Assembly: GCA_024919195.1 (NCBI GenBank)
Contig: CP103436.1
Span: 620,001 to 684,000 of the forward strand
DNA: 64,000 bases
Origin: Methylophilaceae bacterium LSUCC0717
GTDB lineage: Bacteria > Pseudomonadota > Gammaproteobacteria > Burkholderiales > Methylophilaceae
Direction: 5' to 3'
This document shows, piece by piece, positions 42,339 to 50,807 of this stretch; position 1 is the stretch's first letter; every line of letters starts with the position of its first letter. A model generated the notes under the pieces. It was not told the origin of the DNA. It worked only from the letters and a program-made list of their open reading frames with translations, and ran no database searches. A program made the translations under genes and the position numbers.

Positions 42339-43715
42339 ATGGAAATAGTGTTCCTTGGACTTTTATTTTTCATTGCTTTAATTGGGATTACTTCCAGCAG
42401 ATTAAATAAACCTACGGTAAAAAATTACTACCTAGCAGATAAGTCTTTAAGCCCATGGTTATCAGGCTTGTCTGCAATGGCTACCAACAATAGCGGCTAC
42501 ATGTTTATTGGTCTTATTGGGTTTACATACCTTAATGGGCTGTCAAGTATATGGTTAATGATTGGCTGGATATTAGGTGATTATCTAATCACAAAAAAAT
42601 TATTTCCAAAAATTATAAATAAAAGCTTCCGTTCAAAAAATGTTACCTACGCATCAATCATAGGCGATCTAGCTAAAAACAAACTGATCACCAAATTAAT
42701 AGCATCAATTAGCTTTGTCTTTTTACTGATATACGCCTCCGCTCAATTCGCAGCCTCTGGTAAGACATTAATGGCAGTCATGAATTGGGAGTTTTATTAC
42801 GGTGTAATCACTGGTGGCTTTATTGTTCTGGTTTATTCTTTAACAAGTGGGATCAGAGCATCAATTTGGACTGACGCAGCACAATCAATAATCATGTTAG
42901 TTTCTATGGGTTTGCTAGTTTTATTTTCAATTGTCAAACTTGGTGGAGTCAATCAAATATTAATTCAGCTATCTGAGATTAATGGCTATATGAGCCTATT
43001 TGGATCAGTTACTGGAGATTCTGTTTTATTTAATGCACTTTCATCTCTTAGCTGGATAGTTGCAGGGATGTTTGTGGTTGGGCAGCCTCATATAATGATC
43101 AGATTTTTTGCAGTTAAAGATCACAACGATCTAATCCGCTCACGAATTTTTTATTACTCTAGCTATATATTATTTTATGGTTTAGCTTTTACAGTTGGGA
43201 TGTTATCCAGACTAATTTTAGATGATACTGCTGGATTTGATCCAGAATTAGCTTTGCCCATGATGGCACAAATATTATTTAATCCATTCATGGTGGGCCT
43301 AATCATTTCTGGAATTTTTGCTGCGACAATGTCAACTGCCGATTCACTGATAATCAATTGCTCAGGAAATATTTCACAAGACATTCTTCAATTAACTAAG
43401 TTTTCGAAGGCGAAAATAGCTGGCATCACTCTAGTTGTTGCCCTCACCTCAATTATTATCGCTCTCATTAATAGCGGAAGTGTATTTTCTATTGTGGTAT
43501 TTTCATGGACGATATTAGGCTTTTTGCTAACCCCATTACTGATAATGATATCTCTCAATAGATCAATAAACGCAAAACATTTTGTTATCTCTGCAATTCT
43601 TTCAACAATGGTCTTTTATATTGTTAATAAGTCCGTTTTTTTTGAAGGAATTTATTTGGGGATATTTCCATTTGTTGCAAGTTTAATTTACTTACATTTC
43701 TTCTTAAAGAAATAA
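42339..43715 (+). CDS. Sodium:solute symporter (SSS family), likely ectoine/compatible solute uptake
   Basis: 458 aa with about 12-13 transmembrane helices; the family feature LSGLSAMATNNSGYMFIGL (helices 2, sodium site) and the later GIFAATMSTADSLIINCSG (with the conserved Ser) are clear. PutP-like. It starts eight bases after ectC and is probably co-transcribed, suggesting a role in recapturing leaked ectoine or importing a related osmolyte, inferred from context alone. Confidence 0.85.
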   Translation: MEIVFLGLLFFIALIGITSSRLNKPTVKNYYLADKSLSPWLSGLSAMATNNSGYMFIGLIGFTYLNGLSSIWLMIGWILGDYLITKKLFPKIINKSFRSKNVTYASIIGDLAKNKLITKLIASISFVFLLIYASAQFAASGKTLMAVMNWEFYYGVITGGFIVLVYSLTSGIRASIWTDAAQSIIMLVSMGLLVLFSIVKLGGVNQILIQLSEINGYMSLFGSVTGDSVLFNALSSLSWIVAGMFVVGQPHIMIRFFAVKDHNDLIRSRIFYYSSYILFYGLAFTVGMLSRLILDDTAGFDPELALPMMAQILFNPFMVGLIISGIFAATMSTADSLIINCSGNISQDILQLTKFSKAKIAGITLVVALTSIIIALINSGSVFSIVVFSWTILGFLLTPLLIMISLNRSINAKHFVISAILSTMVFYIVNKSVFFEGIYLGIFPFVASLIYLHFFLKK

Positions 43716-43752
43716 ATTACCCATTTCTTTTTAACGGAGTAACATAATTGAT

Positions 43753-43968
43753 ATGAAAGATGCTTACTTAAATATAAGTGAGATCGCACATTCGCTCAAA
43801 ATTGACCATAAAACACTTATGCAGTGGGTTCATGATGGTAAATTTCCCCCACCAAAAAAAATAATCAACGATCGTTTTACCATTTGGAGCTATGTGGTAA
43901 TTGAAAAATGGATTTCAGAACAAAAAGGAAATCAAGATTGGTTTAATGATTTTGATCCAGATTCTTAA
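43753..43968 (+). CDS. AlpA/excisionase-type helix-turn-helix protein
   Basis: 71 aa with a winged-helix MerR/excisionase-like DNA-binding domain (ISEIAHSLKIDHKTLMQWVHDGKFPPP, core LMQWVHDGKFPPP). It lies 37 bases after the transporter with a GGAG ribosome binding site. It could regulate the ectoine operon, or be a remnant of an integrated element; no integrase is near, so the former is favoured. Confidence 0.7.
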   Translation: MKDAYLNISEIAHSLKIDHKTLMQWVHDGKFPPPKKIINDRFTIWSYVVIEKWISEQKGNQDWFNDFDPDS

Positions 43969-43989
43969 AAGAATAAATTAAGTATATAT

Positions 43990-44658
43990 CTAAAATTTAT
44001 TGTTCTTGTTGTAAAAACTCATCTTCAGAACAATTAGAATAATCTGACCAATTATGATTGAATAGATAATATGTGAGACAAAGTGAGCTCCTCGCATAAT
44101 TTGCACGCTTGATAATATAAAGATCATTAAATAGGCAAAGACCCATGTTTGTTTTTTCATTTTTTTTACGATCAATAGTGATAAAAGCCAGATAAAAGAT
44201 GAAGCATGTGCTGATGGTGAACATTGTCCATTTTCCCAATTTACTGGAATAGAATCTAATATTCTCAAATATAAGCTTTCTCCGCCATAAATAACCAACT
44301 CCCTTGGGCAGTGCATCGCTGAAAGCTCCCTACTCCACCAAATTGAGGTAGGAATCAGAATTGAGGCTATGGATATAAATAATAATTCTCGAGTTGAGAA
44401 ATAATATTGATAAAAATTTTTCTTAAATAAGCCTGATGTAACTAAAGCAAGCCATATCGATACGGCAAACAACATAAATAAATATTTTGGATAATCATGC
44501 AGCATAATTCCCAGCGACTTATTTTCACCTTGGAGGATGAATTGATTTTGATTGGTATTAAAAAAGAGATCAGAAAAAAATAGGTCGAAATCAGTGTATT
44601 GACTTAACAATGCCACAAATAAAAAAATACCTAACAAGGACCCAATTGATTTCAGCAT
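43990..44658 (-). CDS. PAP2-family phosphatase (possible lipid A or undecaprenyl-P phosphatase)
   Basis: 222 aa membrane protein with about six helices. The PAP2 signature is seen as GQCSPSAHASSF (PSxH) and RGAHFVSHIIYS (the RxxxxxH block). Members of this group dephosphorylate lipid A (LpxE, LpxF) or undecaprenyl diphosphate. The start ATG directly follows the stop of the phosphoethanolamine transferase gene, which points to lipid A modification. Confidence 0.82.
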   Translation of the reverse strand: MLKSIGSLLGIFLFVALLSQYTDFDLFFSDLFFNTNQNQFILQGENKSLGIMLHDYPKYLFMLFAVSIWLALVTSGLFKKNFYQYYFSTRELLFISIASILIPTSIWWSRELSAMHCPRELVIYGGESLYLRILDSIPVNWENGQCSPSAHASSFIWLLSLLIVKKMKKQTWVFAYLMIFILSSVQIMRGAHFVSHIIYSIIIGQIILIVLKMSFYNKNNKF

Positions 44659-46281
44659 CTAATCTCCAAGAGTAATCATTGAACTCTCAGCATTCATGTA
44701 TGCGTTTGTTTCAACCTCTGTCAATCTTAATAATGTGTCGCTTATATCGTAATGAGTAAATGAATCATCTTTTAATTTAAATGTTTCTTCATAATTAACA
44801 TCACTGCTTCCTTCAGGCGCCCATAAAAATACCGGCACATGTGTTTGTTCTTTGGGGGCTATGGCTTTTGGCAGACCGTGAAGATATACACCATTCTCAC
44901 CTAAAGATTCTCCATGGTCTGAGACATACAACAAGGTGACTTCATAAGTATCAGTAAATTTTTCTAATTCTTTTATTAATTCGCCAAGAAAATAATCGGT
45001 ATAGAGAATCGAATTATCATAAGCATTATTGATTTCCTCATTAGAACATTTAGTAATGTCATCGGTGGTGCATGCGGGTTTAAATTTTTCAAATTCCTGC
45101 GGATATCTTTTATGGTAAGCGGGGCCATGACTGCCCATTTGATGAAGAATGATTAAATTATCGACTTTTGGATCTAATACACCGCCGATGTGACTGATCA
45201 TCCCAAAGTCCCTGCATTCATCATCACAAACGGTATTATTTTCACTTGATTTAAAGCTTTTGTAGCTCACGCGATCTGCGACGTGTTTACTATCAGAATT
45301 GTTATCAAACCAATGAATGTTCACATCTTCAGGAGGCATAACATCTAAGACATTTGCTTTATATTTTGCTTTGGAAACTTTAAATTCTTTATTGTCTTGC
45401 AATGCAAACATACACGGCACTGAGACAGCAGTTGATGTTCCGCATGCAGTAAAATTAGAATAGGAAATTAAATTTTTTACTTTTTTTAAATACGGTGTTG
45501 TATCTCTTTCATAGCCATTAATTCCGAACCGATCGTATCTTGCAGTTTCTCCTACCACCAAAACAATTAACTCTTCGCGCTCATGATGTTCATGGATTTC
45601 TGAGATCTGTGAATGATATTGACCTTCATCAAAATTTTTATTAACAAAAAAAGTCTCACTTGAAAATTTAAATAGATTAAACAAACCATATGCAGGATTA
45701 TTAAGATATCTGATCTGCTTGTGTTCACGCAAGAAATCCGACATTTCTTTTGATAAGGTCCAGCTGGAAGATATTAAAATCACTAAGGATAGAACAATAA
45801 AGTACAGTCTGCTGGTTAGGACGGATAGATATGATTTATATGGAAAAAAATTAAATCTATTAATAACAAAAATAATTAAAACAAAAAATATTAACAGTGA
45901 GCTGACAGAAAATAAATTTAGTAAATCTGATGCCTCATTTATATTGGTTTGAAATATATTTCTCCACATACCAACACTAAAAATGGTCCCATATTTAAAT
46001 AAGAAAAAATTAAATACACAGCTGCTAATAACAACTAAAAGAGCCGTGTATTTTGTTGATACCAAAAGATTAATAAAGGAAATAAAAATAACATGCAACA
46101 AAAAGAAAAACACGTAGAGCCAAATTTGAAAAATAACATTGGCATCTGCAAAACTTTGATGAATTGTTTGAAATAAATGATAGTTGCCAGCCAGAAAGGT
46201 TGCTAACAAAAACCATAGATAATTACGGTTATCTTTAAATGGCTGAATGCTAATGTTTATCAAATGTTTGATCGGTGCCAT
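44659..46281 (-). CDS. Phosphoethanolamine transferase (EptA type)
   Basis: 540 aa with about five N-terminal transmembrane helices (residues 1-180) and a periplasmic sulfatase-fold domain. The nucleophile and metal site VGETARYDRFGINGYERDTTP and the catalytic YVSDHGESLGENGVYLHG place it with EptA/EptC, which add phosphoethanolamine from phosphatidylethanolamine to lipid A or core sugars, lowering surface charge. Overlaps the next upstream gene by 32 bases. Confidence 0.87.
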   Translation of the reverse strand: MAPIKHLINISIQPFKDNRNYLWFLLATFLAGNYHLFQTIHQSFADANVIFQIWLYVFFFLLHVIFISFINLLVSTKYTALLVVISSCVFNFFLFKYGTIFSVGMWRNIFQTNINEASDLLNLFSVSSLLIFFVLIIFVINRFNFFPYKSYLSVLTSRLYFIVLSLVILISSSWTLSKEMSDFLREHKQIRYLNNPAYGLFNLFKFSSETFFVNKNFDEGQYHSQISEIHEHHEREELIVLVVGETARYDRFGINGYERDTTPYLKKVKNLISYSNFTACGTSTAVSVPCMFALQDNKEFKVSKAKYKANVLDVMPPEDVNIHWFDNNSDSKHVADRVSYKSFKSSENNTVCDDECRDFGMISHIGGVLDPKVDNLIILHQMGSHGPAYHKRYPQEFEKFKPACTTDDITKCSNEEINNAYDNSILYTDYFLGELIKELEKFTDTYEVTLLYVSDHGESLGENGVYLHGLPKAIAPKEQTHVPVFLWAPEGSSDVNYEETFKLKDDSFTHYDISDTLLRLTEVETNAYMNAESSMITLGD

Positions 46282-47923
46282 CTAATTTTTCGAGTTTTTT
46301 TGAATAGGGATCGCCAACAATAATAGTATCTTCAAGAAAGTCATCACTCAGTAAACTCTCATGAGATAAGAATTTATCGTATTTGATACCTAAGAAGTCA
46401 GTGTAGCTATAGATAAAATCTGAATTATTGTATTGACGAATAAACATTGATGGATTGTTAAATTTTGATTTTAATTTTTCATTATCTCCGACCCAAAAAA
46501 AGAATGGAATAGCATACATACCCAAGGTAGGAGTCGCCTCATTCCTTCCCTGGAATTGGTGATCACCCACATCATAAACCTCCTCACCATGGTCAGAAAA
46601 ATAAACTAGGCTGCTATTCTCAATATTGGCTGTTTTTAACATATCAATTAACTCATACACGACATGATCGTTGTATAACACGGCATTGTCATAATGATTA
46701 ATTCGCTCCACTTTATCTTTTGGGATTTTATTATTTAACAATGAATCATCGTTAAAGTGTTTAAAAGTATCAGGGTATCTGTATTTGTAGCTCATATGCG
46801 TCCCTATGAGATGGACAAAGATAATCTTTTTCTCATCCTGATTATTCAATAGTTGCTGATATGGTTTAAATACTTTCTCATCAAAACTATAAGAGTTTTG
46901 GCTTCTGGCATTGTTAAGAAAAAACAGTTCATCAGTTTGTTTTGCAAAAGATGTCAGCATGGTATTTCGTGTGGTCAAGGTTTGCTGATTGGATACCCAA
47001 TACAACTTATACCCTGCTTGTTTTAAAATTGACATTAAAGATGGCTGAGTCTTGTATAAATCTGGATTAGATTGATCGGCAAAAGTTAGCACCTGTTCAA
47101 GACTCTCAATGGTATTGGGCCGGGATGAAAATACATTGGTAAATACCTCTAACTCATTCTTAATGGACTCAAGCTTTGGATTTGTTTTTCTTTTATAACC
47201 ATATAGAGACATGTGCAACCTAGAAGTTGACTCGCCAATGACGACAACATGGGTCGCAGGTGTTTTGACTTCATCAACAACCAAACCACTAACAGTTTGA
47301 TTTTGATTTAATTCGTTAAGGTTTGTTTCAACCACCTCAATCTCACGTTGATAATCAATATATGCACCGATCAATTGATAAGGTGATGCAACCGACATAT
47401 GACGATGCACATTCGCCGTAAACGCATCAAAAGATCCCCTTTTAATCCAGCGTTTGGTTGGGGCAGTAAACACTAAAGTTAGAATAATTGCAGAGAGAAT
47501 TAGTTTTGTTTTATTTGAGATTTCAAAATTTTTCATCCCTTTCCAAAAATAGAAACAGGCAATGAGGTAAAGGGTAATAAGAACAAACACACTCAAAGAA
47601 AAATAGTTTTGCAGATACTCTTTGGACTCAGCAATATTTGATTCAAAAATGATAAAAAATAAGCTTTGTGTTAATTCTTGCTTATAGATAATGGCATAAA
47701 AGACACTAGGTAAAGCAAGTAAAACAAATGGAATTCCCATGTATAAAGTTATTTTTTTGGCCCTATTTGGAAAAATAATGACTGGTAATGTCCATAACAA
47801 AGAGATGGCAACAATATCCTTAAGAGCCTCAAAATTAGAATAATGAAAAAAGGATAAATAGATCTGTGCTGCACCTGTGATGAATATAAAAAACAGGTAA
47901 CTGTATAGCAATCTGGTATTCAA
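46250..47923 (-). CDS. Second phosphoethanolamine transferase-type sulfatase-fold protein
   Basis: 557 aa with N-terminal membrane helices and a sulfatase-fold domain containing VIGESTSRLHMSLYGYKRKTNP (nucleophile Thr) and FSDHGEEVYD. It resembles CptA/EptB-like members. An earlier TTG at 47938 opens the frame, but a GGAGGGG ribosome binding site lies within that extension, five bases before a TTG at 47923 which I take as the start. Paralogue of the gene that follows it, with low identity. Confidence 0.85.
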   Translation of the reverse strand: MNTRLLYSYLFFIFITGAAQIYLSFFHYSNFEALKDIVAISLLWTLPVIIFPNRAKKITLYMGIPFVLLALPSVFYAIIYKQELTQSLFFIIFESNIAESKEYLQNYFSLSVFVLITLYLIACFYFWKGMKNFEISNKTKLILSAIILTLVFTAPTKRWIKRGSFDAFTANVHRHMSVASPYQLIGAYIDYQREIEVVETNLNELNQNQTVSGLVVDEVKTPATHVVVIGESTSRLHMSLYGYKRKTNPKLESIKNELEVFTNVFSSRPNTIESLEQVLTFADQSNPDLYKTQPSLMSILKQAGYKLYWVSNQQTLTTRNTMLTSFAKQTDELFFLNNARSQNSYSFDEKVFKPYQQLLNNQDEKKIIFVHLIGTHMSYKYRYPDTFKHFNDDSLLNNKIPKDKVERINHYDNAVLYNDHVVYELIDMLKTANIENSSLVYFSDHGEEVYDVGDHQFQGRNEATPTLGMYAIPFFFWVGDNEKLKSKFNNPSMFIRQYNNSDFIYSYTDFLGIKYDKFLSHESLLSDDFLEDTIIVGDPYSKKLEKLDGTDQTFDKH

Positions 47924-47982
47924 GAAAACCCCTCCCAAGAAAATCTATCGATGGATAATATCAGAAAAAGTAAGTTTTGTTT

Positions 47983-48162
47983 TTAAAATCCTTTGGACTT
48001 AAAAAAGAAATAAAAAAGGATTCCAAGCAGACAAATAGGAAGAGCTAAAATGAATGATTCTTTCGGGGTATTAAAAATAGTTTTTAATGCTTCGCGGTAA
48101 TAAAAACCTACCATCAGTAAGATTAAAAAAAGACCTAAAATTCGAGCAAAATCTGATTCCAT
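47983..48162 (-). CDS. Small membrane protein, unknown
   Basis: 59 aa with two hydrophobic helices (FARILGLFLILLMVGFYY and ILALPICLLGILFYFFF). The frame opens at a TTG (48174) that lies inside the preceding small gene; the ATG at 48162 is preferred. It is two bases after the preceding gene, hence probably co-transcribed. Unknown function. Confidence 0.55.
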   Translation of the reverse strand: MESDFARILGLFLILLMVGFYYREALKTIFNTPKESFILALPICLLGILFYFFFKSKGF

Positions 48163-48164
48163 AG

Positions 48165-48320
48165 TTACATACAAACAATGGTGCCGTTTTCAAAGAGAGT
48201 GCATTTTTTTACAACACCGTTGTCGTCTGTGATTTCAATCGTCTCTTCAGCAAAACTGGCATAGAACAAAATAAGACTTGAAATAATAAGTGTCTTTAAA
48301 AATATTTGTAGCTTCATCAT
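48165..48320 (-). CDS. Tiny exported protein with two cysteines
   Basis: 51 aa, below the usual size cut-off. The sequence begins MMKLQIFLKTLIISSLILF, a signal peptide ending near YASFAEE, and leaves a mature peptide of about 28 residues with the cysteines spaced as CTLFENGTIVC. It is located at the head of the PAP2/phosphoethanolamine-transferase group. No ribosome binding site decides the start; two adjacent ATG codons are usable. Family unknown. Confidence 0.55.
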   Translation of the reverse strand: MMKLQIFLKTLIISSLILFYASFAEETIEITDDNGVVKKCTLFENGTIVCM

Positions 48321-48376
48321 GACCTTATGATAAATAATAAAATAAAAAGTGCCTCTTTATTTGATACTATTAAAAA

Positions 48377-48562
48377 ATGAATTATGAATGCCTCATGGAT
48401 GTATGGAGTGGGTGGCTAGTTGCATCCTTTTACATTATTTCCTTTATTTATTTTTCAATCAAAAGAAAAGATGCCGATTTAGTGTCATTGATCATCCCTG
48501 TCTTAGTTTTAGGAAATTTCTTCTTACTAATTTTTATCATTTATTCTCAAATACAATGTTAG
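48377..48562 (+). CDS. Small membrane protein, unknown
   Basis: 61 aa with two transmembrane segments (ASFYIISFIYFSIK and VSLIIPVLVLGNFFLLIFII). Its last codons overlap the start of ogt by seven bases, which suggests translational coupling. Start ATG 48377 has no strong ribosome binding site. Function unknown. Confidence 0.5.
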   Translation: MNYECLMDVWSGWLVASFYIISFIYFSIKRKDADLVSLIIPVLVLGNFFLLIFIIYSQIQC

Positions 48563-48849
48563 AGCTCAAAGGAACTCTTTTTCAGAAAAAAGTTTGGGAT
48601 GCGGTAATGAACATTCCAAAGGGTGAAGTGAGAACTTACAAAGAAATAGCCATATTAATTGGCCACCCAAATGCTTACCGGGCTGTAGCAAGTGCGTGCA
48701 AACATAATCCCTACCCCATTGATGTTCCATGTCATCGTGTTATCCCTGTCACAGGTGGCGTAGGAAATTACTTAGGGGTTGTTAATTGTGAAAAGAAGAA
48801 AAGACTTCTGGAGGCTGAGGGAGTGGATGTAACTCTTTTTAATCTTTAG
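48556..48849 (+). CDS. Methylated-DNA-cysteine S-methyltransferase (short Ogt)
   Basis: Suicide DNA repair protein moving an alkyl group from guanine O6 to its own cysteine. The active site is in IDVPCHRVIPV and the helix-turn-helix arginine finger region in HPNAYRAVASA. At 97 aa it consists of the DNA-binding catalytic domain only, without the N-terminal domain of Ogt/Ada. A longer reading from 48388 is the other frame of the preceding small gene and is rejected. The stop is one base before the convergent neighbour. Confidence 0.88.
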   Translation: MLELKGTLFQKKVWDAVMNIPKGEVRTYKEIAILIGHPNAYRAVASACKHNPYPIDVPCHRVIPVTGGVGNYLGVVNCEKKKRLLEAEGVDVTLFNL

Positions 48850-48850
48850 A

Positions 48851-49402
48851 TTAATTTAAACGTTTATCAGTGTTCCTAGCTTGTTTCAAAAGAATATTTT
48901 CCATTTCGGTCTCTTTCGCGCTTCTCTCTTTCCAGGTAATGGCTTTTGATGTCGCATACTGACCCTTGTATTCCTCTTTAATTAATTTGTTATATTTCCA
49001 GCCTTCGATCAGCTTCTCATTACCCTTACTGTCACTCCATGAGATTTTTGTAGTGGTCGGCATGATGTCGTAATATTCAGCGGGAATCTCCACCACATCA
49101 TATCCAATTGAATTCAGTTTACATATTAAATCCTCAGCTCCCACGTTGGATTCAAGGATCTCATCTTCAGTAAGCTGAAAAGCTTCAATCTCAGGATAGG
49201 TTTTGGCCAGATAGATTTGCAAGGGTGAGCCTTTGGGAATAACAACGCGATAAATTAATTCACCATTAACTTCCTTCGTAAAAAAATCCCAGTAACTGAC
49301 TGAGCCCCTGTGCCATATTTCCTCGGCAGAAGCCTTAATCACGATACCGTGCTTTTCCAGATTTTCATCTTCGTCATCAAAAAAATCAAAATCTTCCGAC
49401 AT
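48851..49402 (-). CDS. Acidic cytoplasmic protein, unknown
   Basis: 183 aa, no signal peptide or transmembrane helix. It starts with a very acidic stretch (MSEDFDFFDDEDENLEKHG) and continues with mixed alpha/beta sequence (GSVSYWDFFTKEVNGELIYR; WKERSAKETEMENILLKQAR). I do not recognise the family. It lies between the ogt gene (convergent) and the MFS gene on the same strand, with 85 bases before that one. Confidence 0.6.
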   Translation of the reverse strand: MSEDFDFFDDEDENLEKHGIVIKASAEEIWHRGSVSYWDFFTKEVNGELIYRVVIPKGSPLQIYLAKTYPEIEAFQLTEDEILESNVGAEDLICKLNSIGYDVVEIPAEYYDIMPTTTKISWSDSKGNEKLIEGWKYNKLIKEEYKGQYATSKAITWKERSAKETEMENILLKQARNTDKRLN

Positions 49403-49487
49403 ATGTATATCCCAAATTGAATGCTTTAAAGATTAGTGAATGCTTAAAAAGTTGCCTATTCTTCCAAATAATTGGTCGTTTGTCGAC

Positions 49488-50747
49488 TTAAGACTTCTCT
49501 TTTGAGTAAAAGGCCGCTATGAGAGATAAGAATCCCATTAAAGAAAGATAATAACCCACATAATCAAATCCAAAATTATTAGCAAGCCATAGAGCAATAA
49601 ATGGAGCAAATGAGGCTCCTAAAATACCGGACAAATTAAATGACAGCGAGGCACCGGTGTACCTCACCTCGGTTGGAAAGACATTGGATAACATAGTGCC
49701 TAAAGGGCCATAGGTGAGTCCCATTAATGCCATGCCAATAAATAAGGTCATCATTACGCCTATGGAATGAATACTGATCACCTCCTCTAGGAATAGACCA
49801 AATACAAGGATAAAAAATGAGGTAACAACCATCATCTTTCTTGGGGTCAGCTTATCTGCAAAGTAGGCTGATAATGGAATCATCCCTGCGAAGAACAGTA
49901 TCGAGTAGAGCTGAATAATAAGAAATTCCTCATCAGTGAAATTGAGATGCTGAATGGACCAGCCTGCAATGAATACAGTCATTAGATAAAAAATTCCAAA
50001 GGTGGCAATCCCAGTGAAGGCTGCAAGGAATAAAGGTAGTTTTTGATCTCTAAATATTTTTGCTATGGGTACATTTTGATGCAATTTTTTATTTTGGCTA
50101 GCTTTTATAAATTCTGGAGTTTCAGAGATTTTTAACCTGATATATAACCCAATTCCAATTAATAATGCACTGGCAATAAATGGAATTCGCCAGCCAAAGT
50201 TAAGAAAATCTTCCTTGGTTAACATTTCAGTTAAGATCAAAAAGATCCCGCCAGACATTAATAAGCCCAATGGTGCTCCTAATTGAGGAAACATACCAAA
50301 CCATGCACGTTGACCCTTTGGCGCATTCTCCACAGCCAATAAGACTGCTCCACCCCATTCACCGCCCAAGCCAAAACCTTGCCCAAATCTGCATAGAACA
50401 AGTAATATTGGTGCCAAAATACCCACTGATTGATAGCTGGGCAGCAAACCAATCATAATGGTCGATAAACCCATGGTAAGCAAAGCAGCAACCAATGTAG
50501 CCTTGCGGCCAATTTTATCGCCAAAATGTCCAAAGAATGCTGAACCAAGAGGTCTGGCAAAAAATGCAACCGCAAAGGTCGCTAATGACTGCAGCATTTG
50601 TGTGGTTGGACTGGATTCTGGAAAAAAAAGATACGGAAAAACCAAGATTGCCGCATTGGCATAGATATAAAAATCAAAAAATTCAATGGTTGTGCCCGCA
50701 AGGCTAGCCAATAAAACAGTCGTTTTAGAATTGGTTTTATTTGTCAT
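49488..50747 (-). CDS. MFS transporter, metabolite:H+ symporter (MHS) family
   Basis: 419 aa with twelve predicted helices. The start FIEFFDFYIYANAAILVFPYLFFP-type (core TTIEFFDFYIYA), the GHFGDKIGRKATLVAALLTMG cytoplasmic loop and GFGLGGEWGGAVLLAVE are hallmarks of the MHS group (ProP, ShiA, KgtP). The substrate cannot be read out; betaine, proline, shikimate or dicarboxylates are possible. Its neighbours give no clue. Confidence 0.9.
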   Translation of the reverse strand: MTNKTNSKTTVLLASLAGTTIEFFDFYIYANAAILVFPYLFFPESSPTTQMLQSLATFAVAFFARPLGSAFFGHFGDKIGRKATLVAALLTMGLSTIMIGLLPSYQSVGILAPILLVLCRFGQGFGLGGEWGGAVLLAVENAPKGQRAWFGMFPQLGAPLGLLMSGGIFLILTEMLTKEDFLNFGWRIPFIASALLIGIGLYIRLKISETPEFIKASQNKKLHQNVPIAKIFRDQKLPLFLAAFTGIATFGIFYLMTVFIAGWSIQHLNFTDEEFLIIQLYSILFFAGMIPLSAYFADKLTPRKMMVVTSFFILVFGLFLEEVISIHSIGVMMTLFIGMALMGLTYGPLGTMLSNVFPTEVRYTGASLSFNLSGILGASFAPFIALWLANNFGFDYVGYYLSLMGFLSLIAAFYSKEKS

Positions 50748-50807
50748 TAAAAGCTTTACGATAAATTAATCAGATGACAATCTAACACAAAGCTTCATAA
50801 AAAAGGG

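Noticed and set aside
43753-43968. Remnant of a mobile element (AlpA-like protein)
   Set aside because: No integrase, att repeat or phage gene nearby; the gene sits in line with the ectoine operon and has a ribosome binding site.
48388-48555. Extension of the methyltransferase frame
   Set aside because: It lies in the other frame of a small membrane protein and adds sequence unrelated to Ogt.
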